Positions 30,904 to 38,413 of a stretch of DNA of 64,000 nucleotides are shown here, one piece after another. The notes beneath the pieces are model-generated. The model was given only the letters and a program-made list of their open reading frames with translations, ran no database searches and was not told the origin of the DNA. How positions within the stretch are numbered: position 1 is the stretch's first letter; every line of letters begins with the position of its first letter. The stretch comes from a bacterium (GTDB lineage Bacteria > Planctomycetota > Planctomycetia > Planctomycetales > Planctomycetaceae): contig WGME01000004.1 of the NCBI GenBank assembly GCA_016125225.1, positions 372,001 through 436,000 on the forward strand. The letters run 5' to 3'. Made by a program: the position numbers and the translations under genes.

Positions 30904-31449
30904 ATGGCAAAACGAAAGCTGGCGGCTGCTCGTGAGATTCTCGGCGAAGGCCATTTTGTCCGGCTGGTCCGTGACGGCCGTTGGGAATTCGCCGAGCGGA
31001 ATAATTGTCAGGGTGTGGTGGCCGTCATTGCTGTCACAGCAGAAGATCAACTGATCCTCACCGAACAGTTTCGGCCTGCGGTCGGAAAATTGGTCATCGA
31101 TATCGCCGCGGGACTTTCCGGTGATGAACCCGGTCAACAAGACGAAGAACTCGCCCTGTCAGCCCAACGCGAACTGCTCGAAGAGACGGGTTATGTGGCG
31201 AAAAAACTGGTTCATGTCGCCGATTGCCCGTCATCACCTGGGCTGACCAACGAAATCTTTTCCTATTTCGTTGCCAGGAAAGTTCAGAAACAAGGAACAG
31301 GCGGCGGCGTGTCTCATGAACAGATCACGGTGCATACGCCCGCTGTCGCCACCATCAGCCGCTGGCTCAAACGACAGGTGAAACTGGGCAAGCTCATCGA
31401 TCCCAAAGTCTATGCGGCTCTCTATTTTGTCTTGAAATCCCGCAGCTGA
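30904..31449 (+). CDS. NUDIX hydrolase, ADP-ribose pyrophosphatase type
   Basis: 181 residues from ATG 30904 (MAKRKLAAAREILGEG), which has GGAAAG upstream; the earlier track start is GTG. NUDIX box: GLSGDEPGQQ...ELALSAQRELLEETGYVA, with REx2EExGY intact. The SPGLTNEIFSYFVAR segment matches the ADP-ribose pyrophosphatase subgroup. It hydrolyses nucleoside diphosphates linked to another moiety. The phage-like cluster begins only 71 bases downstream on the same strand, so readthrough is possible. Confidence 0.88.
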   Translation: MAKRKLAAAREILGEGHFVRLVRDGRWEFAERNNCQGVVAVIAVTAEDQLILTEQFRPAVGKLVIDIAAGLSGDEPGQQDEELALSAQRELLEETGYVAKKLVHVADCPSSPGLTNEIFSYFVARKVQKQGTGGGVSHEQITVHTPAVATISRWLKRQVKLGKLIDPKVYAALYFVLKSRS

Positions 31450-31471
31450 ATTTCGGCACTGCCGCGCAACT

Positions 31472-31515
31472 TTCGCTCCTCGGTTGAAAGCACCGAGAAC
31501 TCCCGACGGAGCGAA
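31472..31515 (+). promoter_or_regulatory. Two-tier inverted repeat before the portal gene
   Basis: Outer arms TTCGCTCC and GGAGCGAA enclose inner arms TCGGT and ACCGA with an asymmetric bulge. The structure fills most of the 71-base gap and ends five bases before the portal ATG. The downstream arm GGAG could also be the portal Shine-Dalgarno, in which case the fold would hide it. The role is inferred. Confidence 0.45.
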
Positions 31516-31520
31516 ACTGC

Positions 31521-32894
31521 ATGTGGGATTATTTCCGCGACAAGTGGCGCACGGCCCGACTCAAAGCCCGCTATCAACGACTCGTTCAGGAACAGGTCCT
31601 GGAACTGATCGAAGAGCGGGCCAGCCAGACCTTGTCGGAAGAGCCGGGTCAATGGTCGCTGCTGGGTGGTGGCAAGTCGACCGTCGATGCCCTGGAACGA
31701 GGTGAGATCCGCCAGCAGTCGCGGCAACTCGTTCAGACCAACCCTTATGCCCGCAACATTCTGCGGCTGCTGGAAGTCTATGTGACGGGGCCGGGTCTGC
31801 GCGTTTCGGCGATGCCCGTCCATCCCGATCACGCCGATGTCGAGTTGCTGCGCAAGTGCGATCGGCTGTGGAAGGAATTTCTCCGGCACAACCGCCGCCA
31901 TTTCACGTTCAGCGAAACCGCCCGCCGAACCTGGCGTGATGGGGAATGCTTTGTGCGGTTGTTCTCCCAAGCGGAATGGCCGCCGAGTGTGCGGTATGTC
32001 GATCCGGAAATGATTGCGGCGAGCACTGAGCATCCCGATTCGGAAGGTCTCATCACCGAGCCACAGGATATCGAATCGATCGTCGCCTATCTGCATAAAG
32101 ATACCAGTACCGGCGAACTGCTCGAAGCCATTCCCGCAGAGGAGATGCTGCATCTCAAGATCAATGCCGATTCCAACGAACGCCGTGGTGTTTCCATCTT
32201 CGCGTCGATTCTCGATTCTCTTGCTTACTTTGAGAAATGGCTCGATACCGAATTGCAGGCCCGTAAGCTGCAATCGTCGATTGTCCTCTGGCGGAAAGTT
32301 CAAGGCGGACCGAGTCAGGTAACGGCCACGGCTGAAGCGGCGGCTTCTTCCAACAGCACCGATCCCTATGGCTCCGTGCGACGGGAACGGTATCGACCGG
32401 GAACCATCCTCACGACCTCTCACAGTACCGACCTGCAGTTCTTGCAACCCAATACCAACTTTGGCGACGCCGTGCCCTTGGGGCGTCTCGTGCTGTTGGG
32501 GATTGCTGCCGGTGCCGGTGTCCCCGAATTCATGTTGAGCAGCGATGCTTCGAATTCAAATTATTCCTCGACCATGGTGGCTGAAGGTCCGGCCGTGAAG
32601 TTGTTCGAAAGTGAGCAATATTTCTTCGCCCGGGAACTCGAACCGTTGTGGGAATGGGTGCTGCAGGAAGCCGCCGCCTTCGGACTTCTGCCCACGGACG
32701 TGCTTGATCAAGTCACGCCGCACTGGACCTTCCCGCAACTGGTCAATCGCGATCGGGCTAAAGAACGGCAGGTCGATGCACAGCTGGTGAAGGCCGAGAT
32801 CCTGAGCCGGGCCGAAGTCGCACGGAGGGACAACGTCGATCCGCACGTCATGGCCGCCGAGATCGCGCAGGAAGCGGCAACCGACGCTGACTGA
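31521..32894 (+). CDS. Phage portal protein, lambda type
   Basis: 457 residues. A portal forms the dodecameric DNA gate at one capsid vertex. Family traits: the N-terminal helical part with NPYARNILRLLEVYVTGPGLRV, then FTFSETARRTWRDGECFVRLF, and a C-terminal region with GIAAGAGVPEFMLSSDASNSNYSSTMVAEGP resembling the lambda-type portal NYSS segment. It opens a same-strand run of virion-type genes. A terminase gene is expected just upstream in a complete phage, but a NUDIX gene stands there instead. The ATG overlaps or follows the GGAGCGAA hairpin arm. Confidence 0.85.
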   Translation: MWDYFRDKWRTARLKARYQRLVQEQVLELIEERASQTLSEEPGQWSLLGGGKSTVDALERGEIRQQSRQLVQTNPYARNILRLLEVYVTGPGLRVSAMPVHPDHADVELLRKCDRLWKEFLRHNRRHFTFSETARRTWRDGECFVRLFSQAEWPPSVRYVDPEMIAASTEHPDSEGLITEPQDIESIVAYLHKDTSTGELLEAIPAEEMLHLKINADSNERRGVSIFASILDSLAYFEKWLDTELQARKLQSSIVLWRKVQGGPSQVTATAEAAASSNSTDPYGSVRRERYRPGTILTTSHSTDLQFLQPNTNFGDAVPLGRLVLLGIAAGAGVPEFMLSSDASNSNYSSTMVAEGPAVKLFESEQYFFARELEPLWEWVLQEAAAFGLLPTDVLDQVTPHWTFPQLVNRDRAKERQVDAQLVKAEILSRAEVARRDNVDPHVMAAEIAQEAATDAD

Positions 32895-32938
32895 CGAATT
32901 CTCCTTTCATCCTTCCGCCTTCCTCCTTGGAACATCCC

Positions 32939-33310
32939 ATGTCGCGCTTGCTATGGCTGGCGTTTGAACGGCCGCCACATCCTGATGCCGTGTGCCATCC
33001 GGCGACCATGGACGATGTGCTGCTGATTCTTGAATGGCTCGAATCCGCGGAATCCCGGCGCGTGCATCTGTCGGAACAGCTGCGGGGGTATCTCGCCCAA
33101 CAGCACGACATCACGCCGTGGTCTCGACCGGCGGTTCCGTGTCGCCGTGAATCGGGGTTGTATGCCCTGGTTCCCTGGCGAATGGCGAAGTGGCTGTCGC
33201 ATGTGCTTCCCGCTTCGCCCGGCGTGATCGAGCGCACCCGTCGGCAACTGGAACGCTGGCTGCAAACCACATCTTCGTCCCCCATCGTTAACCCGGCCTT
33301 CTCATCCTGA
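32939..33310 (+). CDS. Unknown protein between portal and protease genes
   Basis: 123 residues from ATG 32939 (MSRLLWLAFERPPHPDAV). No family recognised. It has a helical middle (VLLILEWLESAESRRVHLSEQLRGYLAQQ) and a C-terminal WMxK-type segment (ALVPWRMAKWLSHV). Position within the virion gene run suggests a capsid-assembly or DNA-packaging accessory; no sequence motif confirms it. Confidence 0.6.
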   Translation: MSRLLWLAFERPPHPDAVCHPATMDDVLLILEWLESAESRRVHLSEQLRGYLAQQHDITPWSRPAVPCRRESGLYALVPWRMAKWLSHVLPASPGVIERTRRQLERWLQTTSSSPIVNPAFSS

Positions 33311-33354
33311 TGCCTTTCCTGCGCAACACTTTCTCATGGTTAAGGAGTCCTTCA

Positions 33355-34467
33355 ATGACCATGTCGTCACCCTCGATCGACTGCGAACCCTTAACGGAAC
33401 ATATCCGCGACTGGCGGACCACTGACCTGAAGGTCGATTCCCAAGCCCGGCGGGTGCAGAACCTGGTGCTTTGTGGAGCCCATTCGCGGAATGGTTACCG
33501 CTATTCCACCGAGGCCATGCAGGCCGCCGCGACTCTCTACGAACGGAAGCCGGTCTTTCTGGATCATGCGGCCAATACCTCGCGGCCGTATGAACGCAGC
33601 ACGCGTGATCTCGTTGGCATGGTACAGAACGCCCGCTATGACGCCGAACATATTCTCGGCGACATTCAGGTTCTGGATACCGAAGCCGGTCGCACTTTTC
33701 TAGCGTTGTTGGCTGCCGAGAATTCGCCCGTTGGCTTGAGTCATGTCGTCCTGGCGCAACGCGGCCCGCAATCGCAACTGGTCGAGAAGATTCACGACGT
33801 GGTGAGTGTCGATGCCGTGGTCTTTCCGGCGACCACACGCGGTTGGCGAGAAAGTACCGAGGCCCTGTGGCCGGGATCGTGGGAAGCCGTTGTCGAGCAG
33901 ATCGATGCCTTGCTACCGGCCCATCTCAGTCAGCTTGATCCCTCGCAAGAGCGCAGCGTTCGCCGGGTGGCGGTTTTCGGCACATCATTGATTATCGAGC
34001 AGACTTCAGCTGAGGGAACTCCGTCGCAGTGTGCCGAACTCTCCTGGTCCCTGAGTCCGCAGGGCGTCGTGCTGGGAGACGAATTGCGGCCCGTAGACCC
34101 AACGGATTTACGCACTCAGGCCTCGATCGGTGAGCTGCACGAGCAACTGAGGAGCACTCGCGCCGAAGTTCAACGACTCGAGAAATGTCTGCGAGAGCAA
34201 CACGACGCCGAGCAGTTGGAGGCTCTGCTCTCCGCCGCACATCTCCCAGCCTTCGCGATGACTGATGCCTTTCGCCAGCAACTGGCTACCAGCCCCGATG
34301 CGGATCGTCGTCGGCAGTTGATCACCGAACGTCAGCAGCTCATTGAGCGGGCGATGCGACCAGCCGTGGCGAGTCGTGCGCGTCTCGTTCCCAGTAGTTC
34401 AGGCGATGGGGATTTCGTGCGGGCCGTGCGGGGAATCCGCGGCGGTGTTCTGTGCGGCCAGGCCTAG
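33355..34467 (+). CDS. Prohead-protease-like head maturation protein
   Basis: 370 residues from ATG 33355, which has AAGGAG at ideal spacing; the track start at 33310 does not. The N-terminal half resembles phage capsid maturation proteases: LVLCGAHSRNGYRYSTEAM, then the candidate catalytic His in KPVFLDHAAN and Ser in NSPVGLSHVVL. The C-terminal half is a long coiled coil (LHEQLRSTRAEVQRLEKCLREQHDAEQ), as expected for a protease fused to an assembly scaffold. The position between portal and capsid genes fits. The exact protease clan is uncertain. Confidence 0.75.
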   Translation: MTMSSPSIDCEPLTEHIRDWRTTDLKVDSQARRVQNLVLCGAHSRNGYRYSTEAMQAAATLYERKPVFLDHAANTSRPYERSTRDLVGMVQNARYDAEHILGDIQVLDTEAGRTFLALLAAENSPVGLSHVVLAQRGPQSQLVEKIHDVVSVDAVVFPATTRGWRESTEALWPGSWEAVVEQIDALLPAHLSQLDPSQERSVRRVAVFGTSLIIEQTSAEGTPSQCAELSWSLSPQGVVLGDELRPVDPTDLRTQASIGELHEQLRSTRAEVQRLEKCLREQHDAEQLEALLSAAHLPAFAMTDAFRQQLATSPDADRRRQLITERQQLIERAMRPAVASRARLVPSSSGDGDFVRAVRGIRGGVLCGQA

Positions 34468-34520
34468 GGGCCTCGTTGCCTCGTCCGCTTATTCCTCTTC
34501 TTTCTGAAAGGTCATGTTCC

Positions 34521-35003
34521 ATGTCCAATCGTCTGCGTTTTCGCAGTGGTCAGGTCGAACTGCACAAAGTGCGTGTCAACAGCGATACCGTGCTGGAAGC
34601 TGGTGACCTGGTTTATCTCGATACCGATGATGTCAAACCGGCGAGCGAGTTCGCCTTCGACACCGATCTCGCAACCACCCGGAGTAACTTTGCCGCTGTC
34701 TTTCTAGGGGTGTGTCATCAAGCCTCGGCGGATGGCGAGACCGCCGATGTCTCGGTCGATTTGAGTCCGCTGGCGGTTTATGAGTTCGATGTCGACGCCG
34801 ACACGTTTGAACTCGGCAACAAACTGGCCTGCGATGGTGACTCCGATGGCCTGGCCGCCCAGCAGCTCGCCAAGGTGACCAATGCTGCCCATGCCATCGC
34901 CCGGGCCAGCGAGTTCAAAGCGACCGCGGCGTCTCTGCTCCGCGTGCAGTTCGCCTCGGCGTTTCATGCGGCATCGGCCAACGTGAACGCCGCCATCGGG
35001 TAG
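34521..35003 (+). CDS. Small capsid-decoration-like protein
   Basis: 160 residues from ATG 34521, with GAAAGG upstream. It has beta-rich N-terminal sequence (VNSDTVLEAGDLVYLDTDDVKPASEF), a Thr/Asn segment (DTDLATTRSNFAAVFLGVC) and an Ala-rich helical C-terminus (ASAFHAASANVNAAIG). Position between protease and major capsid genes is where decoration or capsid-stabilising proteins sit in lambda-like phages. DUF2190-type proteins look similar, but the assignment is tentative. Confidence 0.6.
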   Translation: MSNRLRFRSGQVELHKVRVNSDTVLEAGDLVYLDTDDVKPASEFAFDTDLATTRSNFAAVFLGVCHQASADGETADVSVDLSPLAVYEFDVDADTFELGNKLACDGDSDGLAAQQLAKVTNAAHAIARASEFKATAASLLRVQFASAFHAASANVNAAIG

Positions 35004-35059
35004 GCCGCACGCTCCATCAGTTTTCAAGTTTCGACATTCGCACATCAAAGGAATTGTCC

Positions 35060-36259
35060 ATGCAAGGCAGTAGCCTCAAACATCTGGTGGAGTCGCTCGG
35101 AGCCGAGGGCTTCTACCACAAACTCTGTACGTTGCTCAACGAGCAGCAGTTGTCGGTCGATGACTTCAGTTACTACGAACTCGCCGAAGCCTGTGGTGTG
35201 CTGCCACAGTTGCGACGGCTGCGGGAATGGTCGGCCGATGGCACGCCGGTAACCGCGCTGCTGCGGGAATCGAACCCCGGCGTAAATACCAGCCTGTTCC
35301 AGGTGGTGACGGGCGAACTCATCGGTCGCAAGGTGATCGAGGGGTACGAAGACAAATCGGGCTTCATTGGCGACAAACTCGTCACCGTGATGCCCAGCCG
35401 TGTCCGCAACACGAAAATCGCCGGCTTTCGAGCATTGTCGGGACCGTCCGAAGTCCATGAAGGGCATCCGTACGAAGAGTCAACTTTTGAGGAAAAGTAC
35501 GTTGCCACCTCGGAAACCAAGCAGGGGCGGGTCCTCTCCATCAATGAAGAGTTGATCGCGTTCGATCAAACGGGTGAGATCAACCGCCGAGCACGAGCGC
35601 TCGGATTCTATCTGCGGCAGGAACGGGAGCGGACCATTGTCCGCGCGGTGACCGACGCCGATGCTGCTGCGGGCAAATACGTCTATCGCCCCAGCGGTCA
35701 GGGCACCGCGCTCTATGCGATCGATGGTTCCCATCGCAACTGGATCGGGGCCGGGAACACGACTTCCGAGGATTTTGATGCCGCCGTTCCGCTCGTTGAT
35801 TGGACCGATATCGACACGGCCCTCAACTATCGGGCGACCGAAGTCAAAGATGACCGCATCGACGGCACGGCAAGGCCGATCATGGCACCGGTCAAACAGA
35901 TCCTGGTACCCGAACGGCTCCGTGGCACGGCTCGCAGCATCATTCATTCGACCGAAATCACCGTCTCCGATGGTGACCAGGAAACGCGATTTGCGAATCC
36001 CGTTCAGGGGTTGGTCGAAGTGCTGAGTTCACCCTTCATTGATGAGCAGGGCGGGCAAGCCATCAATGACTGGTACATCGGCGACTTCCAGAAGCAGTTC
36101 CTGTGGACCGAAATCTGGCCGGTGCAGACCTTCCTGCAACGGGCCGACAGCGATGCCGCTTTCGATCGTGATGTCGTGCTGCGGGTGAAAGTGCGGTACT
36201 ACGGCGGCGTATCGGCGGTGGATACCGTCTTCGTCACCAAAGTGGATGGGGCCGCGTAG
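35060..36259 (+). CDS. Probable major capsid protein
   Basis: 399 residues from ATG 35060 with AAAGGA upstream. It reads as a phage major head protein: N-terminal helical segment (LKHLVESLGAEGFYHKLC), then TSLFQVVTGELIGRKVIEGYE, NTKIAGFRALSG, and a region of helix-strand pattern ending in RVKVRYYGGVSAVDTVFVTKVDG. The size and the position after protease and decoration-like genes fit. A strong intrinsic terminator directly follows, consistent with high capsid output. The family assignment rests on context more than on a specific motif. Confidence 0.75.
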   Translation: MQGSSLKHLVESLGAEGFYHKLCTLLNEQQLSVDDFSYYELAEACGVLPQLRRLREWSADGTPVTALLRESNPGVNTSLFQVVTGELIGRKVIEGYEDKSGFIGDKLVTVMPSRVRNTKIAGFRALSGPSEVHEGHPYEESTFEEKYVATSETKQGRVLSINEELIAFDQTGEINRRARALGFYLRQERERTIVRAVTDADAAAGKYVYRPSGQGTALYAIDGSHRNWIGAGNTTSEDFDAAVPLVDWTDIDTALNYRATEVKDDRIDGTARPIMAPVKQILVPERLRGTARSIIHSTEITVSDGDQETRFANPVQGLVEVLSSPFIDEQGGQAINDWYIGDFQKQFLWTEIWPVQTFLQRADSDAAFDRDVVLRVKVRYYGGVSAVDTVFVTKVDGAA

Positions 36260-36278
36260 TCACGTGGCGTCCTTCGAG

Positions 36279-36308
36279 CCGCGGGGGCCATTTCCCCGCG
36301 GTTTTCTT
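36279..36308 (+). terminator. Intrinsic terminator after capsid gene
   Basis: Stem CCGCGGGG / CCCCGCGG, 8 bp, loop 7 nt, followed at once by GTTTTCTT. This is the clearest Rho-independent terminator in the window and lies 20 bases after the capsid gene stop. Confidence 0.85.
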
Positions 36309-36334
36309 CCACCTCATTCACAGGTCGATGGATT

Positions 36335-36622
36335 ATGGCGGATTTGACATCGCTCGACAGCATCGCAGGGCAACCGCTATCGGAAGCTCAGATTCGGGGC
36401 ATCCTCGCGCAGATCGACCTCGACATCACCAACCTGCTGCGGGATGGCAAGCTCGCTGCGGTGAAGTATGCCGTCGGTTCCAACATCGGTCCCAGCGCCG
36501 ATCGGGCGGCTAATCTCAAGGCCTTGCTCGAAGCCCGTCAGCACTATGAAACGTTGCTCACGGCTTTCCCGGCCTGGGAAGTCTCGCAGGGTGTCGATGA
36601 TTCCCCTTTCACTCCGGAGTAA
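36335..36622 (+). CDS. Small phage-cluster protein of unknown function
   Basis: 95 residues, mostly helical (SEAQIRGILAQIDLDITNLLRDG; RAANLKALLEARQHYETLL) with a Gly/Ser linker. No family recognised. It lies just beyond the capsid terminator. Head-tail joining or connector proteins occupy this place in phages, but this is inference from position. Confidence 0.6.
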   Translation: MADLTSLDSIAGQPLSEAQIRGILAQIDLDITNLLRDGKLAAVKYAVGSNIGPSADRAANLKALLEARQHYETLLTAFPAWEVSQGVDDSPFTPE

Positions 36623-36625
36623 CCC

Positions 36626-36847
36626 ATGGACGACAAACTCGATCGCGTCCTGGAGTCGTTGCAGCAGGTGGCCGTGAGCGTCGAAAGCCTACGAGTCTCG
36701 CTCAATCGGCTGATTGATGTCACCGAGGATCATGAACAACGACTACGGCGACTGGAAACCTGGCGGAACAACCTCACGCCGGTGATTGCCGTGAGCACGT
36801 TTGTGTTGGGTTCGCTCTTCAACGCGTTCCTGCATCGACTGCAGTAG
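36626..36847 (+). CDS. Small coiled-coil membrane protein, holin-like in form
   Basis: 73 residues: a helical coiled-coil N-terminal part (LDRVLESLQQVAVSVESLRVSLNRLIDV; EDHEQRLRRLETW) followed by one membrane helix (LTPVIAVSTFVLGSLFNAFL). GGAG lies within the end of the preceding gene, so they are translationally linked. Holin-like by size and topology, but no lysin gene is seen nearby. Confidence 0.6.
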   Translation: MDDKLDRVLESLQQVAVSVESLRVSLNRLIDVTEDHEQRLRRLETWRNNLTPVIAVSTFVLGSLFNAFLHRLQ

Positions 36848-36865
36848 TGGTCGATGGTTGAAAAG

Positions 36866-36885
36866 CCGCCACCGCCGAGTGGCGG
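36866..36885 (+). terminator. Small hairpin after coiled-coil membrane protein gene
   Basis: Arms CCGCCAC and GTGGCGG with a 6-nt loop, followed by GTTTAT. The stem is short; weak terminator or attenuator. Confidence 0.4.
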
Positions 36886-36942
36886 GTTTATGATTTCGTC
36901 GATGGACCGTCCAGTCATCAGCAGCCAAATTGGAGACAACTC

Positions 36943-37299
36943 GTGATCCCAGACCGCTCGGAAGAACTTTCACTGGCGTTGGCAGACTGGGGCGTCACGA
37001 TCACGCATCTGGCCGTCACTGCCGCGTTTGATGCCGAAACGCAAACGGTATCGGAAACCACCGCCACGACCGAGTTGCTCGCCATCCTGGGACCGCTCGA
37101 ATCGAAAGTCCACGCATCTCTACCAGGCCAGCAACAACGGCAACAGCGATCCCTGCTTGTCCGTTCTACCGATTGGCCTGAGATCGATGCTGGCGTCACC
37201 CGCCGCGTGATCATTGAGGACGTGAGTTACGACATCATCGAGATCCTCGTTTCGGAAGCCGCTGGTTGGCTGCGAGTCACCGGTGTCCGCCGCGATTGA
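36943..37299 (+). CDS. Head-tail connector-like protein
   Basis: 118 residues, GTG start supported by GGAGA six bases upstream. Beta-rich: DWGVTITHLAVTAAFDAETQTVSET and RRVIIEDVSYDIIEILVSEAAGWLRVTGVRR, the kind of two-sheet fold found in phage head-completion or head-tail joining proteins. The position fits. No exact family identified. Confidence 0.6.
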   Translation: MIPDRSEELSLALADWGVTITHLAVTAAFDAETQTVSETTATTELLAILGPLESKVHASLPGQQQRQQRSLLVRSTDWPEIDAGVTRRVIIEDVSYDIIEILVSEAAGWLRVTGVRRD

Positions 37300-37322
37300 A
37301 CCCACTCAGCATAGGCTCGGAA

Positions 37323-37763
37323 ATGACCACGATCACTTTGTCACAAATCTCCGGATCACTTTGCCGGGCCTGGTCGGCAGCGATGGGCACCACCCCCCCG
37401 ACGATATATCCCCAGATGTTCGCCAACACCGACCAATGGTCGACCTGGTATGAACTGATCATCGAGTCCTGGACACCCCGTTGGCCGCGTGCTGGTGACC
37501 CCGTGCAAGGGTCCATTGATGTGAGAGTGACCGTCTGTGCCAAGCCTACGATCACGGCCGCACAGGTGACTGCGCTCTTGGAACAAGCCCGCTTGGTCTT
37601 CAGTGGGCAGGCCATCGCCGTCCGCAGTTCTTCCAGTGATCCCATCGTTGGCCGAGTTCGTTTCCAGGACGCGGTAGTCCAGAACCAATCCGAGAAAACG
37701 GCTCATCCCGGCGGACAACTCTGGCAACTGCAATGGACCGGCAACGTGCTGGCGGAACAGTGA
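37323..37763 (+). CDS. Tail-completion-like protein
   Basis: 146 residues from ATG 37323 (MTTITLSQISGSLC). Features: YELIIESWTPRWPRAGDPVQGSIDVRVTVCAKP, and RVRFQDAVVQNQ. Together with its neighbours it fits a tail-terminator/minor tail role as in lambda gpU- or gpZ-like proteins, judged by size and order only. Confidence 0.55.
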   Translation: MTTITLSQISGSLCRAWSAAMGTTPPTIYPQMFANTDQWSTWYELIIESWTPRWPRAGDPVQGSIDVRVTVCAKPTITAAQVTALLEQARLVFSGQAIAVRSSSSDPIVGRVRFQDAVVQNQSEKTAHPGGQLWQLQWTGNVLAEQ

Positions 37764-37765
37764 TT

Positions 37766-37890
37766 GGCTAAGGGTTCAGGGCTGAGTGCTAAGGGCTAAA
37801 CAGATACAGCGGAAGGCGTAAAGCAAAAAGCGGAAAGCCAGACTTGAGATTTTGGTATCCCGCCTTTGCTCTCAACTCTCAACCATCGAC
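37766..37890 (+). repeat. Intergenic repeat element, copy 1
   Basis: Begins GGCTAAGGGTTCAGGG and ends AACTCTCAACCATCGAC. The same 16-mer and 17-mer bound the gap at 47423..47532. The interior is different in the two copies but keeps a GCCTT(T)GCTCT word. It fills most of the 153-base leader of the next gene, which has no good Shine-Dalgarno. Confidence 0.65.
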
Positions 37891-37916
37891 TCTTAACTTT
37901 CCAGCGAGCCAACATC

Positions 37917-38366
37917 ATGCCCTTCACTTTCCGACCGGCAATTGTGCGTGGCGAGACGTTGTACGAACTGCCGCGGCCATTGCCTCAATTGAAGCTCGTC
38001 GATACCTGGGACAGCGAAGGCTTCAAAGTTCCCTTGCGTGACGGCGAAACCCGGCAGAGGCATTCTCGCAATGGCGTGGTGATCACCTTGTCCGGGGATG
38101 TGTTGAGTCATGATGGGACTTTGCAACTCGATGAACAGGCCATGTTCGAAACGCTCGAAGGCCTGCGGGCGGCGTTGCACGTCGGCGGTGAGACCGAACG
38201 CTATCGGCTCTATCTTTATTTCGATGCCGCGACTGAAACGTATCGCCACTTCCGCGACTGTTCGACATTGAAATTCGAATACGACCTTAGCGATGCCACG
38301 CGGTTCCGCTATGAACTGCAGATTCATGCGGAAGATCCGCAGCTTTATACGACCGGGCTGGAGTAA
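37917..38366 (+). CDS. Tail-type structural protein of unknown family
   Basis: 149 residues from ATG 37917 (MPFTFRPAIVRGETLYELP). Beta-rich with RHSRNGVVITLSGDV, RYRLYLYFDAATETYRHF and STLKFEYDLSDATRFRYELQIHAEDP. It resembles distal-tail or tube-like proteins in pattern but I cannot name a family. It precedes the hub-like gene by 47 bases. Confidence 0.55.
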   Translation: MPFTFRPAIVRGETLYELPRPLPQLKLVDTWDSEGFKVPLRDGETRQRHSRNGVVITLSGDVLSHDGTLQLDEQAMFETLEGLRAALHVGGETERYRLYLYFDAATETYRHFRDCSTLKFEYDLSDATRFRYELQIHAEDPQLYTTGLE

Positions 38367-38413
38367 GCCAACTCGCGTTTCGCTCGCCCCCTTCCGCATA
38401 CGGACCAATCATC

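Noticed and set aside
31422-32447. 341-residue minus-strand ORF inside the portal gene
   Set aside because: Antisense to a recognised portal protein, without motifs of its own.
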